DNA from: CBDCFL01 sp965216135
Lineage (GTDB): Bacteria > Pseudomonadota > Alphaproteobacteria > Rhodobacterales > Rhodobacteraceae
Length of the DNA: 64,000 nt
Assembly (NCBI GenBank): GCA_965216135.1
Contig: CBDCFL010000017.1
Span: 141,769-205,768 of the forward strand
Reading direction: 5' to 3'
This document shows positions 37,381-46,422 of this stretch, one piece after another (positions within the stretch are counted from its first letter, which is position 1; every line of letters begins with the position of its first letter). The position numbers and the translations under genes are program-made. The notes below the pieces were generated by a model, which was given only the letters and a program-made list of their open reading frames with translations, did not search any database and was not told the DNA's origin.

Positions 37381-37865
37381 TATCAGCCCTTTTTTTATAT
37401 GTGTACCCGTGACGGCGCAGCAGCGCATCAATGCCACTTGTAGAGCATTCCACCGCGTGAGCGGTAAAGAGCGCGGCCTGCAGCTCTACCAGCGTGATAT
37501 CGGGATCCTGTTCGATCAGTTCCGCGAAGAAGGAGACAAACGGCTCCAACTTGCCATTCCCTTTCCTGGCCCCCGACGGAAGCGGCTCCAGGGGTTCGCC
37601 ATCCCGGACCTTCTTACCCCAGCGGGCCGCCGTCGCAGGGCTCAGCAACAAAGCTTTGCCGGCCGCGGCCGCACGCATACCGCCATCCATTTGCTGTTTG
37701 AACCGGACCCGCAGGTCCATCGAAAGTGCATTGCTCATCTGAAACCCTCCCACACAAGGTGAATCAGAAAATAACACCCTTGGGAATCCCCTACGATTCA
37801 ATCATCAATGGCGACGCTGTAAAGTGTTGCGTCGACCGGTTGAAATCGCAGGGCTATGCCGACCT

Positions 37866-38741
37866 TCAAACACCGTCCCAACGTCTCAGCATCCAATACC
37901 ACTGTTCTGGGTCTGCTAGGATCCGCGCAGATAGACTGTCATTAAAGGCACGGGTCATGGTGATGCTGTCGGTGTGGGGGATTGGGGCTTCGAATTCCAC
38001 TCGAAATGCGTTCCCGTCATCAATGCGAATACCATAAGCAGGGATCATGGGCAGATCGTATTTGAGTGCAAGCTGGGCAGGGGAGAGAGATGTGAGGGCG
38101 TCAAGACCAAGAAACGGTATCCGTACACCTTCCGGATATTTTTCATCTAACAAGATAGAAATAATGCCGCCATCCCGCAGATGACGCACAAGGGCCCTAG
38201 TACCAACGTGGCCGGTTGCCAAAATCGGTTTTCCCCCCGCTTCGATACCAGCAAGAATTCGGCGTGCGTAATGGCGATTTTTATGGGGGCGATAGACGCC
38301 TCCGCTTTCCATCCCGTGCAATTTGATCACGGCGCGAACTGCTTCCCATTGCCCAAAATGGCCGGAAACAATAATCGCCCCTTTACCAGCTGCGTTCGCC
38401 TCTTTCAGGGCGGCAAGGCCGGGGCCAGAGCTTCTGAATTTGTGGTGTTGCGTTTGAAATTCAGCATCGTGGTATATCTCAAAAAGTGTTCGCCCCATAT
38501 GCCTGCCCATATTTTGACCAAGCTTCCCGCGCGCGCTGCGCTTCATATTGGGAAAAACTCGTTTTGCTTCGCGGTCAAATCGGCTTCTTGCAGGCGGAAA
38601 CCAACGCATGACCGTTCCAAAAGTTGTGCCCAAACCACGGGACCGCAAATCAAAGGTGCGCCAGCGAAAAACAGTAAGCGCCGACCACAAAGGGAAGTAT
38701 CTAGCGTGATGTAAAACTGATTTCAGAGAGGTGGAAAGCAT
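37866..38741 (-). CDS. LpxL/HtrB-family acyltransferase, island copy
   Basis: This 291-residue protein starts MLSTSLKSVLHHARYFPLWS and belongs to the same acyltransferase family as 18585-19505, but is well diverged from it. The HX4E motif is GHFGQWE. GGVYRPHKNRHYARR, SILLDEKYPEGVRIPFLG and the ending WYWMLRRWDGV match the family. The frame is open much further upstream, but those codons belong to IS1380 and flanking DNA. It lies between IS630-A and IS1380 and has no partner gene, so it is cargo or a displaced host gene. It may modify lipid A or another membrane lipid. Confidence 0.85.
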   Translation of the reverse strand: MLSTSLKSVLHHARYFPLWSALTVFRWRTFDLRSRGLGTTFGTVMRWFPPARSRFDREAKRVFPNMKRSARGKLGQNMGRHMGRTLFEIYHDAEFQTQHHKFRSSGPGLAALKEANAAGKGAIIVSGHFGQWEAVRAVIKLHGMESGGVYRPHKNRHYARRILAGIEAGGKPILATGHVGTRALVRHLRDGGIISILLDEKYPEGVRIPFLGLDALTSLSPAQLALKYDLPMIPAYGIRIDDGNAFRVEFEAPIPHTDSITMTRAFNDSLSARILADPEQWYWMLRRWDGV

Positions 38742-38959
38742 AACCCGGCATTCTCCATTTGGCTTGCCTCCCGTGAGGCTAAAGCAACCGAAGGCGACTT
38801 TCCAGGCGATTTCTGCCTCCGATCCGCGTGTGGTGCTGCGTGCCGGCCGGATAGCACGACCAAACAGGCCGATCCGACCGCTTAAGGCGTCTCTCGACGC
38901 GTTTTCGGACACACCTTTCCTGTCACCAGCGTTGGATTTAGCCGATCTGGGCGGGTTTC

Positions 38960-40395
38960 TGGTCATGTGCACCCTGTTGCGGCAGGCGGATCGCGCAGCC
39001 CGTTGATCAGGCCAGGAATCCCGGCGAACACTTGCCGCGGCAGTGCCGCCTCGGCCATCTGGAAGATGGCGTAGCGGCCATGGCGCCCCAGCCGCGTACC
39101 GGTCTTGATCAGCCGTTCGCGCAAAGAGGTCAGTGACCATGTCTCGATCTCGCTGGGCGTCGCTGGCGTGCGCAGGAAGTTCGCCGGATTGTAGGCGAGG
39201 GCATGAAGCTGTAGCCGGACGGCGTTGGCGGCAAAGCGCATGCAGGAAAGCCGCGTCCACTTCAGCGCGTACTTGCCTTCCTTGATGTGCTGCCCGGCTG
39301 TGCCCCGGCCGTTGTAGAACGCCGGCACCCGCTCATTGGGCAGGCTGCGATTGGTGACGATGAAGCCCACGCGCGGGAACAACCCGCCCGGATGGAACTC
39401 GACCCTGGACACCACCCGGCGCGGCTTCACCCAGCTCCCCGCCTGATACTGGAAGCTGGTGCAGGTGCGGATCACCGTGTGCGACGGCCGACCCGGCCTG
39501 CGCCGCAGCAGCCGGGAAATCCGCTCATAGAGCTTGCTGTTGCCCTTGATCCGGATGGCGTAACCCCAGCCCTCGGCCTCCAGGAGATCGAACAGCGTAG
39601 GGATGGCAAAGGCGGCGTCACCTCGGAAATAGCGCCGGGTGATCGAGGGTCGCGTGTCGCTCGAATATCTTGCCAGCACCGGGCGCAGCACATCCTCCCG
39701 GCCATCGGCGCTGTGGACATTGCCGGGACGCAGCGCACATCGCTCCAGATCGCCGAACTGGTTGAACACGAACAGTGGGTGCAGGCACTTGGATTGGAAA
39801 TGCCCGTTCCACATTGCACCTTCCTGATCGCCATGCACAGGGCTCTCGGAGCTGTCCATATCCAGCGTGATGCTCTTCGGCGGCCTCCCCGGTCATGCAC
39901 CGCGTCGATCCAGCGGCCGGGCAGATCAGCGAGGGCGGCGAGGTTCTCCGGTCGGGTCAGCATCTTCGTCTCGAACCGACCCATGGCGCTGGCCGACGCC
40001 GCACCCCGCTTCACCGCACGTCCACCGATGAGTTGGCGCATCACCGGATCACGGCACAGTCGGTCGGCGTCGTTGACGTCCTCATAGCCGGCAAGGCGTG
40101 GGAAAACCGATTGGCGCAGAAGGCCGGCGAGATTGTGGCGGCCATTCCGGCCAGTGCGCGGATCGGTGATCAGCCCCGCCGCCATGTCCGTCAGCCCGAG
40201 GGCGTCGTCCAACTCGCGGTGGAGCAATAGCCCGCCGTCCGAACTGATCGACGATCCACGGAACGCGACCTTGACCGAGCAGTCGAATTGGAACCGAAGA
40301 GGGCTTGTTTGTACTTCACCCGTCGCGTTCGCACGCAAATTCCCGCTCCAACCCGGTTAACTCATTGTATAATCAAGTATATCACGCTTCTGCAG
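38960..40395 (-). mobile_element. IS1380-family element
   Basis: One frameshifted transposase gene fills this stretch. Exact ends were not resolved; the left end lies near the acyltransferase upstream region and the right end near TATACTTGATTATACAATG-like AT-rich DNA at about 40350-40395, where the istA type-b fragment resumes. Confidence 0.7.
38963..40338 (-). pseudogene. IS1380 transposase, frameshifted
   Basis: The first part starts MRANATGEVQTSPLRFQFDC and includes SSDGGLLLHRELDDALGLTD and LAGYEDVNDADRLCRDPVMR, typical of IS1380. The frame shifts near 39885 after WIDAVHDRG. The protein then continues with the DDE-type region (DMDSSESPVHGDQEGAMWNG), FRGDAAFAIPTLFDLLEAEG and LRERLIKTGTRLGRHGRYAI. 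One base is lost or gained in a G-rich run, so an intact product is not made unless this is a sequencing error. Confidence 0.85.
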
Positions 40396-40901
40396 GTGAA
40401 GAAACGGGCATCCATCTGGGGAATGCGGGGTACATGCATGAGAGGGGGCACCATGAAGTTGCGACGCGCATAACCGACCAGCCCTTCGACGCCGCCCTTG
40501 TCATTGCCCTTGCCAGGTCGCCATAACGATCTCGGATCAGGTAATGTGACAGGAACCCGCTGAACAGTTTGGCCCGTTTGCGTGTGCCGTCCGGCAGGAT
40601 GCTGGCCACCAGGCAACGGTCGTTGTCGTAGAGCACCGACACCGGCACGCGCCCGAAGAAGGCGAAGGCGTGAACGTGACCATCGACCCAGGCCCCGGAC
40701 GTCGCAGCCGGATACGCCATGATGTAACAGGCATCGCTGTGCGGCAGATCGAAGGCAAAGAAGTGGGCCTTCTGCCCGACGCCACCGATGATAACCGTCG
40801 CCTCGCCGAAGTCGGCCTGCGCATGGCCCGGCGGATGGGTCAGCGGCACGAACATCTCGCGCCCCCGCCGTTCACGCTCTCGGATGTAATCCTTCACGAT
40901 G

Positions 40902-42565
40902 CAGACCGTGTGAAAACTCTGGGTGGCGGGGGATTCCGTCCGGCTCATGGCGATGTTAGAGTCCGCCATGAGACACATTCCTGGCATTGACCGCTCTCAG
41001 GTTCTGCTTCTGCCGGAAGCAGTGGACGATTACGTGGGCCGGGATAACCCGGTCCGTTTCATCGACGCTTTCGTGGATGGTTTGGACCTGGCGGCCGCTG
41101 GTTTCGAGCGCGCCACGCCGAAGGCGACGGGTCGTCCCGGCTACGATCCGGCGGACCTGCTGAAGCTCTACATATACGGTTATCTCAATCGGGTACGTTC
41201 GAGCCGCCGGCTGGAGGCCGAGAGCAAGCGTAATCTCGAAGTGATCTGGCTGTTGCGGCGTTTGTCGCCGGACTTCAAGACGATCGCCGATTTCCGGCGG
41301 ATCAATCGGGCGGCGTTCCGCCAGGTGTTTCGGGAGTTCGTGAGGCTATGCCGCGAACTGGAGCTGTTCGGGCGCGAGCTGGTGGCAGTCGACGGTACTC
41401 GGATCAAGGCAGTGAACAGCCGGGAGCGGAACTTTACCAAAGCGAAGCTGGAGAAGGCGTTGGCCGAGAGCGACGAGAGGTTGTCGCGTTATCTCGACCG
41501 GCTCGACGAGGCCGACGGGCAAGACGAGAGCGGCACCGGCGGCGGCGAAGTGGAGAACATCCGGGAGAAGATCGCTGCGATCCAAGGGCGGCGTGAGCGG
41601 TTTGAGGAACATCGCGACGCGCTGGCTGCGAGTGGCGAGGACCAGCTCTCTTTGACGGATCCGGACAGCCGGGCGATGCACGCCGCGACCCGGGTCGGTG
41701 TCGGCTACAACATCCAGATCGCGGTGGACGCCAAGCACAAACTGATCGCCGAGCAGCAGGTCCATAGCAAGGTCAGCGATCTCGGTCTGTTGGCCGAGAC
41801 GGCGGTGGCGGCCCGTCGGAACCTGGCCGTCGATCGGATCGACGCGGTCGCCGACGCGGGCTACTTCAAGATCGAGGATATCGAGGCCTGCGAGAATGCC
41901 GGCGTCATGCCGCATGTGCCCAAGCCCCAGCGCGGATCAACGGTGAGCCAGGGGCTCTTTCCCAAGGAACGCTTCCGCTATGACGGCGGCGAGGACATTT
42001 ACATCTGCCCCGACGGCCAACGCCTGGCGCTACACAGCAAGCGCAAGCGCCGCGATCTCATCTTCGCCAGTTACGCCAATCGCGCCGCGTGCAAGGAGTG
42101 CCAACTCAAGTCGAAGTGTACGAAAAGCGCCTTCCGTCGGGTCCTGCGCTATGTCGACGAAGCGATCCTGGAGCGCATGGCAGAACGATTGGCGGCCCGC
42201 CCGGAGCTGCTCGATGCGCGCCGTGAAAGCGTCGAGCATCCCTTCGGCTCAATCAAACAATGGATGGGCCAGGGTGCCTTCCTGACCCGGCGGCTGGAGA
42301 ACGTGCGCGGCGAGTTCAGCATCACGGCGCTGGCTTACAACATCCGCCGCGCGATCTCTCTGGTAGGTGTTCCCGCCTTGATCGCCGCCGCGAGGGCGTG
42401 AGACGGGAGTCTGGCCCAAATCAAGCGCCCCACATCGATCCACGGAGGCCCGGAGCCTCTTCCGCGGGGCTACCGGCACCAAACCGCCGGACTACGTGGG
42501 ATCGCGGCAAATCATGGTGACCCAAACCTCCATCCCCGCCACCGCCCGAGTTTTCACACGGTCTG
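40902..42565 (+). mobile_element. IS1182-family element, copy B (complete, 1664 bp)
   Basis: Perfect 18-base terminal inverted repeats (CAGACCGTGTGAAAACTC) bound the element. Target bases GATG are duplicated at 40898-40901 and 42566-42569. The transposase frame is intact. It interrupts the type-b istA at the same codon boundary where copy A interrupts the type-a istA. Confidence 0.93.
40968..42401 (+). CDS. IS1182-family transposase
   Basis: This 477-residue transposase starts MRHIPGIDRSQVLLLPEAVD. The N-terminal DUF772-like region includes YDPADLLKLYIYGYLNRVRS. DDE-type residues are expected around VDGTRIKAVNS, AVADAGYF and VEHPFGSIKQWMGQ. A Cys cluster (ACKECQLKSKCTKS) is typical of the family. 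An in-frame extension to 40923 would run into antisense istA sequence, so 40968 is chosen. It is the intact counterpart of the disrupted gene at 29651. Confidence 0.92.
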   Translation: MRHIPGIDRSQVLLLPEAVDDYVGRDNPVRFIDAFVDGLDLAAAGFERATPKATGRPGYDPADLLKLYIYGYLNRVRSSRRLEAESKRNLEVIWLLRRLSPDFKTIADFRRINRAAFRQVFREFVRLCRELELFGRELVAVDGTRIKAVNSRERNFTKAKLEKALAESDERLSRYLDRLDEADGQDESGTGGGEVENIREKIAAIQGRRERFEEHRDALAASGEDQLSLTDPDSRAMHAATRVGVGYNIQIAVDAKHKLIAEQQVHSKVSDLGLLAETAVAARRNLAVDRIDAVADAGYFKIEDIEACENAGVMPHVPKPQRGSTVSQGLFPKERFRYDGGEDIYICPDGQRLALHSKRKRRDLIFASYANRAACKECQLKSKCTKSAFRRVLRYVDEAILERMAERLAARPELLDARRESVEHPFGSIKQWMGQGAFLTRRLENVRGEFSITALAYNIRRAISLVGVPALIAAARA

Positions 42566-42977
42566 GATGGTGTAGCCGCCAGTGAACCCATGCTCATCAC
42601 GTAGCCGTTCCAGCACCCGCTTGGCCGTGTGGCGTTGCTTGCGGTTCCTTCCCCGATCCTCGGCAAGCCAGGCATCGATGATCTCGGTGAACCCATCCAG
42701 CCTGGGCCGATTGATCGCGGCCTGGCGCCGGTATCCAGGAGGAACCGAAAAACTCAGCATCTTCCTGACGCTGTCACGAGAAATCCCGAAATGCAGTGCC
42801 GCCGCTCGCGCACTCATGCCGTCAGCACAGGCCAAACGGACTTTCCTGTAAAGTTCCACGGTGAAAATACCCCCGCCCGCCCTGGTGTCAGAAAGGGCAA
42901 AAGTGGCCGACTTTTACGCCGCCCGCAGCCGGATCATCCCGCCGCTACCGTGGCCGAGTATTGCACCGCCGTTCTCA

Positions 42978-43287
42978 ACGAACCGATCAATCGACCGAAG
43001 CAAGTGATCCTGCGGGACGTGATCGTCGATTGAAAACTCATAGAACAACGCGCCTTGCGCCTCTTGCTTCGGACCCAACATCACATCAACCTCCCGCCTC
43101 TATGCGAGAATTGAATCAGCCTTTAGGTCGCCAATCAAGAAGAGTTTTTCAACGGAATATGCCCAAAATGCCAGATGCTGCATGGCGCGCCAAGGGACGG
43201 TAATCTTTCAAAGCTGCCGTTGCCGTTGCCGTTTGCCAATTTGAGCCACAACGAATTGATTGTCAGATCTCAGCATCGCAAACCAAG
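42978..43287. other. Junction DNA between IS21-b and the catabolic cassette
   Basis: About 310 bases with no convincing gene. The base composition falls toward the AT-richer cassette. No RNA or repeat was recognised, apart from the IS21 end at its left edge. Confidence 0.5.
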
Positions 43288-44301
43288 CTAGCACGTCGCA
43301 CGTAAGATCAAATCAGACGAGCAACATTTGTTTTCCACGACGGTTTCGGGAGAAATTATTGACTGCACAAGCGACGCACCGCCAAGTCTTCCGATCGTCT
43401 TAGCTGGGATTCGAACTGTTGTGATAGCCGGCTCCACGTCCTTTGATCCCTTAAAGTCGCCAATGCCGGTTACAGCAATTTCCTCGGGAACTTTCAAATT
43501 TAAAGACTGGGCCGCATAAATGGCACCAAGTGCTAGAATGTCGTTTCCGCAGATGATGACCTGAGGACATCGTCCCGATTTCAGATATTCAACTACAACG
43601 ATTTTGGCCGATGACACGCTGTAAAAGGCTTCCAACTTGTCTTGATCCAGCGGTGCGACACCATGTTGATTAAGGGTTTGGTTAACGCCGTCCGCTCTTG
43701 AAGTTGCGCGATCATTTCCCTCCAAAGGGGGAAACAGAGTCGTAATTTTGCTGTACCCTTGATCGACTACATAATGCGCGATTTTGGCACCAGCCTCGAG
43801 GTTGTCGGCCCCAACACAGATCAGCCGAGAAATGGGTGCGTAGTTCCATAATAAAACAGCAGGAACATGCTGGCTTTCGATCAGGTTATAAACATTTTCA
43901 GAATGATGCAGTCCAATGAGAGCAACGCCGTCCACGCGATGCTCAAGGAACTTTCGCAACACTTCAAATTCTCTTTTCTCATCGTAATTATGTGTCCCCA
44001 GCAGAATGGTAGAACCGCTCTTACCGACCTCATCCGCGAATGCCTGAATGACCTCGGCAAATATTGCGTTGTCGATCGTCGGTACCAAAAGACCAATCGT
44101 ACCGCTGCGAATTCCATGGATCGTTTGCGCCGCCCTGTTCCGAATGTAGCCCAGACGTTTCACAGCGTTGTCGATCCGCTTGCGAGTCGCAGGATTGACT
44201 AATTCTGGTCGATTGAAGGACCGAGAAACGGTCGCAGGGGAGACCCTAGCCGCAATTGCAACAGAGACTATATCCGCTTTTTTATGTTTGTTATTAGTCA
44301 T
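43288..44301 (-). CDS. LacI-family regulator of the adjacent transport/catabolic operon
   Basis: This 337-residue protein starts MTNNKHKKADIVSVAIAARV. The helix-turn-helix (VAIAARVSPATVSRSFNRPE) and hinge are clear, followed by a periplasmic-binding-like sensor domain (GLLVPTIDNAIFAEVIQAFA, DGVALIGLHHSENVYNL, VIICGNDILALGAIYA). It is divergent from tctA with 98 bases between them, and a LacI-type palindrome lies in that gap. It most likely represses the operon until the imported carboxylate or a metabolite binds. Its composition is AT-richer than the host backbone, like the rest of the cassette. Confidence 0.92.
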   Translation of the reverse strand: MTNNKHKKADIVSVAIAARVSPATVSRSFNRPELVNPATRKRIDNAVKRLGYIRNRAAQTIHGIRSGTIGLLVPTIDNAIFAEVIQAFADEVGKSGSTILLGTHNYDEKREFEVLRKFLEHRVDGVALIGLHHSENVYNLIESQHVPAVLLWNYAPISRLICVGADNLEAGAKIAHYVVDQGYSKITTLFPPLEGNDRATSRADGVNQTLNQHGVAPLDQDKLEAFYSVSSAKIVVVEYLKSGRCPQVIICGNDILALGAIYAAQSLNLKVPEEIAVTGIGDFKGSKDVEPAITTVRIPAKTIGRLGGASLVQSIISPETVVENKCCSSDLILRATC

Positions 44302-44326
44302 TTACTGCCCAGAATTCGGCTTTTTA

Positions 44327-44340
44327 TGAAAACGTTTGCA
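44327..44340. promoter_or_regulatory. Probable LacI-family operator
   Basis: TGAAAACGTTTGCA is a near-perfect palindrome with a central CG, matching the general LacI/GalR operator pattern. It lies 26 bases upstream of the regulator start and 60 upstream of tctA. It could control both divergent genes. Confidence 0.75.
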
Positions 44341-44399
44341 ATACTATTTTCATGATTTAACCTCAAAGGTCAATTGCTGCTGGGATAAAGGAAGATCCT

Positions 44400-45911
44400 T
44401 TGGAATTTTTGGGATATTTCGGTGATGTTTTTATACCGTTCAATTTCATGCTATTGCTCATTGGAACGATTGGCGGGCTTATCCTTGGCGCGACGCCTGG
44501 ACTTTCACCTACGATGGCAGTGGCGTTGCTTATTCCATTTACCTTCCAACTTGAGGCCGCGCAGGGGCTAATCCTGCTCGGCGCGGTGTATACGTCCACG
44601 GTTGCAGGCGGTGCAGTCAGTGCAATCCTTTTGAAGATACCCGGTGCACCCGCCAATATCGCAACCACGCTGGATGGGCATACGATGGCGCAAAAGGGTG
44701 AAGGTGCAAAAGCACTTCAACTCTCATTCATTGCCTCGGCCGTTGGCGGTATCTTTGGTGTGTTGCTTTTGATCTTTCTAACGCCGTTGCTGGCGAAATG
44801 GGCCTTGGCTTTTGGGCCGTCTCATTTGTTTTGGCTCGCGATCCTTGGCGTTACAGTGATTGGGTCACTCGATTCAAGTTCGGTCGTAAAAGGGCTTTTG
44901 TCCGGTTGTATCGGTCTATGGCTCGCGACAATCGGTTTCGACGACATCATGGGGGCGCAGCGGTTTATCTTTCACTCAGCGGTCGGAGGTGGGATCAATG
45001 TTATCCCTGCATTGATTGGCTTGTTCGCCATTCCGCAAGTCATCACCATGTTTGCTAAGGGGCGTTCAACGTCGGAAGCCGCAGTGATTGTTGTTCAGAA
45101 GAGCCCGATCAAAGCCGCTCTTATTGAAGTATTTAGTCGTAAACGTGCCCTTGCCATTGGCACGGCTGTTGGCAGCATCATTGGGCTTATCCCCGGTGTT
45201 GGTGGGCAGATCGCTGGGCTTGTCGCATACGATCAAGCTAAGAAGTTCAGCCCAGAGCGCGACAAATTCGGGACCGGGCACCCTGAGGGGGTGATCGCCG
45301 CCGAGGCCGCAAATAACGCGATGGTCGGACCGTCGTTGGTGCCATTGCTGACGCTTTCAATACCCGGTTCCCCAACCGCTGCGGTTTTGCTTGGTGGGTT
45401 ATTAATTCACGGCATTTTTCCGGGTTCCGATTTGTTCGACAACCACCCCGACGTCGCATGGACTTTCATCAATTCAATGCTGATCGGTCAGGTTCTGATG
45501 TGCATCTTTGGCCTCTATGTTGCAGGGCTTGCCGCAAGCGTCGCACGTGTGCCGCATTCCGTCATGGCTGCCGTTGTCCTTGGACTTGCCCTGTTCGGTA
45601 GCTACTCGGTTCAGAATTCGATGGGTGACGTCTATGTCATGGCATCGCTCGGTGTTGGCATGTATTTCCTTGAACGCTTTGGTTTCTCAGCAGCACCACT
45701 CGTGCTTGGATTAATCCTTGGCCCGATTGCAGAAGCGAACTTCATTCAAGGATCGATGATTGCAAATGCTACCTCCAGTATCGGCAACTACTTCTTTACC
45801 GGTCCGCTCAATCTGACGCTGGTCATTATTGTTTTTGCGTCAATTGTCTATTCCGTCTGGATGGAATTCAGAAGTAAACGCTACATATCGAAAGAGGAAA
45901 TCATAGGATGA
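44400..45911 (+). CDS. tctA: Tripartite tricarboxylate transporter large permease TctA
   Basis: This 503-residue integral membrane protein has about twelve hydrophobic segments and is the large subunit of a TTT-family secondary transporter. Family blocks include GLILGATPGLSPTMAVALLI, GAVYTSTVAGGAVSAILLKI (PGAPANIAT follows) and GLIPGVGGQIAGLVAYDQAK. The start is TTG at 44400, supported by AAAGGAAG about seven bases upstream. The stop overlaps tctB by four bases. With TctB and the binding protein TctC it should import a carboxylate using the proton or sodium gradient. Confidence 0.94.
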   Translation: MEFLGYFGDVFIPFNFMLLLIGTIGGLILGATPGLSPTMAVALLIPFTFQLEAAQGLILLGAVYTSTVAGGAVSAILLKIPGAPANIATTLDGHTMAQKGEGAKALQLSFIASAVGGIFGVLLLIFLTPLLAKWALAFGPSHLFWLAILGVTVIGSLDSSSVVKGLLSGCIGLWLATIGFDDIMGAQRFIFHSAVGGGINVIPALIGLFAIPQVITMFAKGRSTSEAAVIVVQKSPIKAALIEVFSRKRALAIGTAVGSIIGLIPGVGGQIAGLVAYDQAKKFSPERDKFGTGHPEGVIAAEAANNAMVGPSLVPLLTLSIPGSPTAAVLLGGLLIHGIFPGSDLFDNHPDVAWTFINSMLIGQVLMCIFGLYVAGLAASVARVPHSVMAAVVLGLALFGSYSVQNSMGDVYVMASLGVGMYFLERFGFSAAPLVLGLILGPIAEANFIQGSMIANATSSIGNYFFTGPLNLTLVIIVFASIVYSVWMEFRSKRYISKEEIIG

Positions 45912-46372
45912 GCGATCTTCCACGCAATCAGCACATCATTGCAACCGGCGTCGTGGCTACGGTTGGCATCTCGGTTGCATATGTAAGTTACACGCAAGAA
46001 CCGGCTGCGGCATTTCTTTTCCCACGCTTGATCTCAGCCGTGTTTGTCTTGCTTGCGCTTTGGACTTTCGGAAAGGCGGTCATGGGACGCAGCAAGGTTG
46101 GTCAGGGGCTTTCAAAACGGGACATGAGAAATATTCTTCCGGGTCTTGTCGTGGCACTTATCTATATCTTTTGGGCGGCTAAGGGGCTCGGCTTTTACAC
46201 TGCCTCGACCGTCGCATTCTTCATTTTACTCAGTCTTTACGATCCCGCGCCGCATGGCGAAATGCGATCATGGATCAAACGCGCTACCATTACGGCCGGC
46301 TTTCTGGCGGTGATGTACGGACTCTTCGCGGTTCTACTTAACGTTTACACACCGCGAGAGATATTCTTCTGA
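45908..46372 (+). CDS. tctB: Tripartite tricarboxylate transporter small permease TctB
   Basis: This 154-residue protein has four predicted membrane segments (HIIATGVVATVGISVAYVSY, LISAVFVLLALWTFGKAVM, IYIFWAAKGLGFYTASTVAF, GFLAVMYGLFAVLLNVYT), the usual TctB topology. Its ATG overlaps the tctA stop (ATGA), indicating coupled synthesis of the two membrane subunits. TctB sequences are poorly conserved; the assignment rests mainly on topology and its position between tctA and tctC. Confidence 0.88.
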   Translation: MSDLPRNQHIIATGVVATVGISVAYVSYTQEPAAAFLFPRLISAVFVLLALWTFGKAVMGRSKVGQGLSKRDMRNILPGLVVALIYIFWAAKGLGFYTASTVAFFILLSLYDPAPHGEMRSWIKRATITAGFLAVMYGLFAVLLNVYTPREIFF

Positions 46373-46422
46373 ACCGCGAGAGCGGCAGATCAAACCCCAA
46401 AGGGAGGAACGACAATGAATAA

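Larger units (their letters stand above)
34455..37738 (-). pseudogene. IS630 transposase (type A), interrupted twice
   Basis: The N-terminal part (37383-37738) starts MSNALSMDLRVRFKQQMDGG and ends GYTYKKRAD. The middle part (35740-36223) continues MIAQERDKPEVRHARRDW and holds the DDE domain (LIFIDETGTNTNMTR, VILDNLATHKS, YSPDLNPIEMAFSKLKAHL). The C-terminal part (34455-34573) is RRIGARTFDRLIAAIGEICD to AAAGYTS. The joins are exact: ...GAT-ATG-ATT... and ...CAC-CTA-AGG... once each inserted element and one TA are removed. A related intact C-terminus at 52355 (KAHLRRMAARTFDAL) confirms the second join. Confidence 0.88.
34440..37793 (-). mobile_element. IS630-family element (type A), split twice
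   Basis: Its transposase is cut by two other IS630-type elements: copy 2 (34574-35739) near the C-terminus and type B (36224-37380) near the middle. Removing both, with one TA of each duplication, restores a continuous reading frame. The right end is about 37793, near GGGAATCCCCTA; the left end is less clear. The host element must be the oldest of the three. Confidence 0.8.
40440..42859 (-). pseudogene. istA: IstA N-terminal and DDE part (type b), split by IS1182
   Basis: The N-terminal piece (42570-42859) starts MELYRKVRLACADGMSARAA and ends GFTGGYT. The downstream piece (about 40440-40901) continues IVKDYIRERERRGREMF, then QADFGEATVIIGG, VSVLYDNDRCLVASI and, after a frame change near 40520, KGNDKGGVEGLVGYARRNFM. 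IS1182 copy B sits exactly between GYT and IVKDYI with a GATG duplication. The piece stops near 40440, after MVP, where IS1380-side DNA begins. Its C-terminal complement is probably 32784-33540. Confidence 0.8.
31884..42977 (-). mobile_element. IS21-family element (type b), dispersed over 11 kb
   Basis: A left end, TGTCAACGGCGGAGCAAAAA, lies at 31884. A related right end, read inward as TGAGAACGGCGGTGCAATAC, lies at 42977. Between them are istB, the C-terminal half of istA (to about 33540), then foreign DNA (IS66, IS630s, an acyltransferase, IS1380), then the N-terminal part of istA (40440-42859) split by IS1182 copy B. The two ends pair with each other better than with type a, which supports one original element. 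The two istA pieces may slightly overlap in content, so two separate partial elements remain possible. Confidence 0.6.

Noticed and set aside
37866..39260. 464-codon version of the island acyltransferase
   Set aside because: The upstream 170 codons are out-of-frame IS1380 and flanking DNA; family similarity begins at 38741.
40382..40987. Apparent start of IstA at a Met near 40987
   Set aside because: The first ~27 codons are antisense IS1182 DNA; the true IstA N-terminus lies at 42859 across the insertion.
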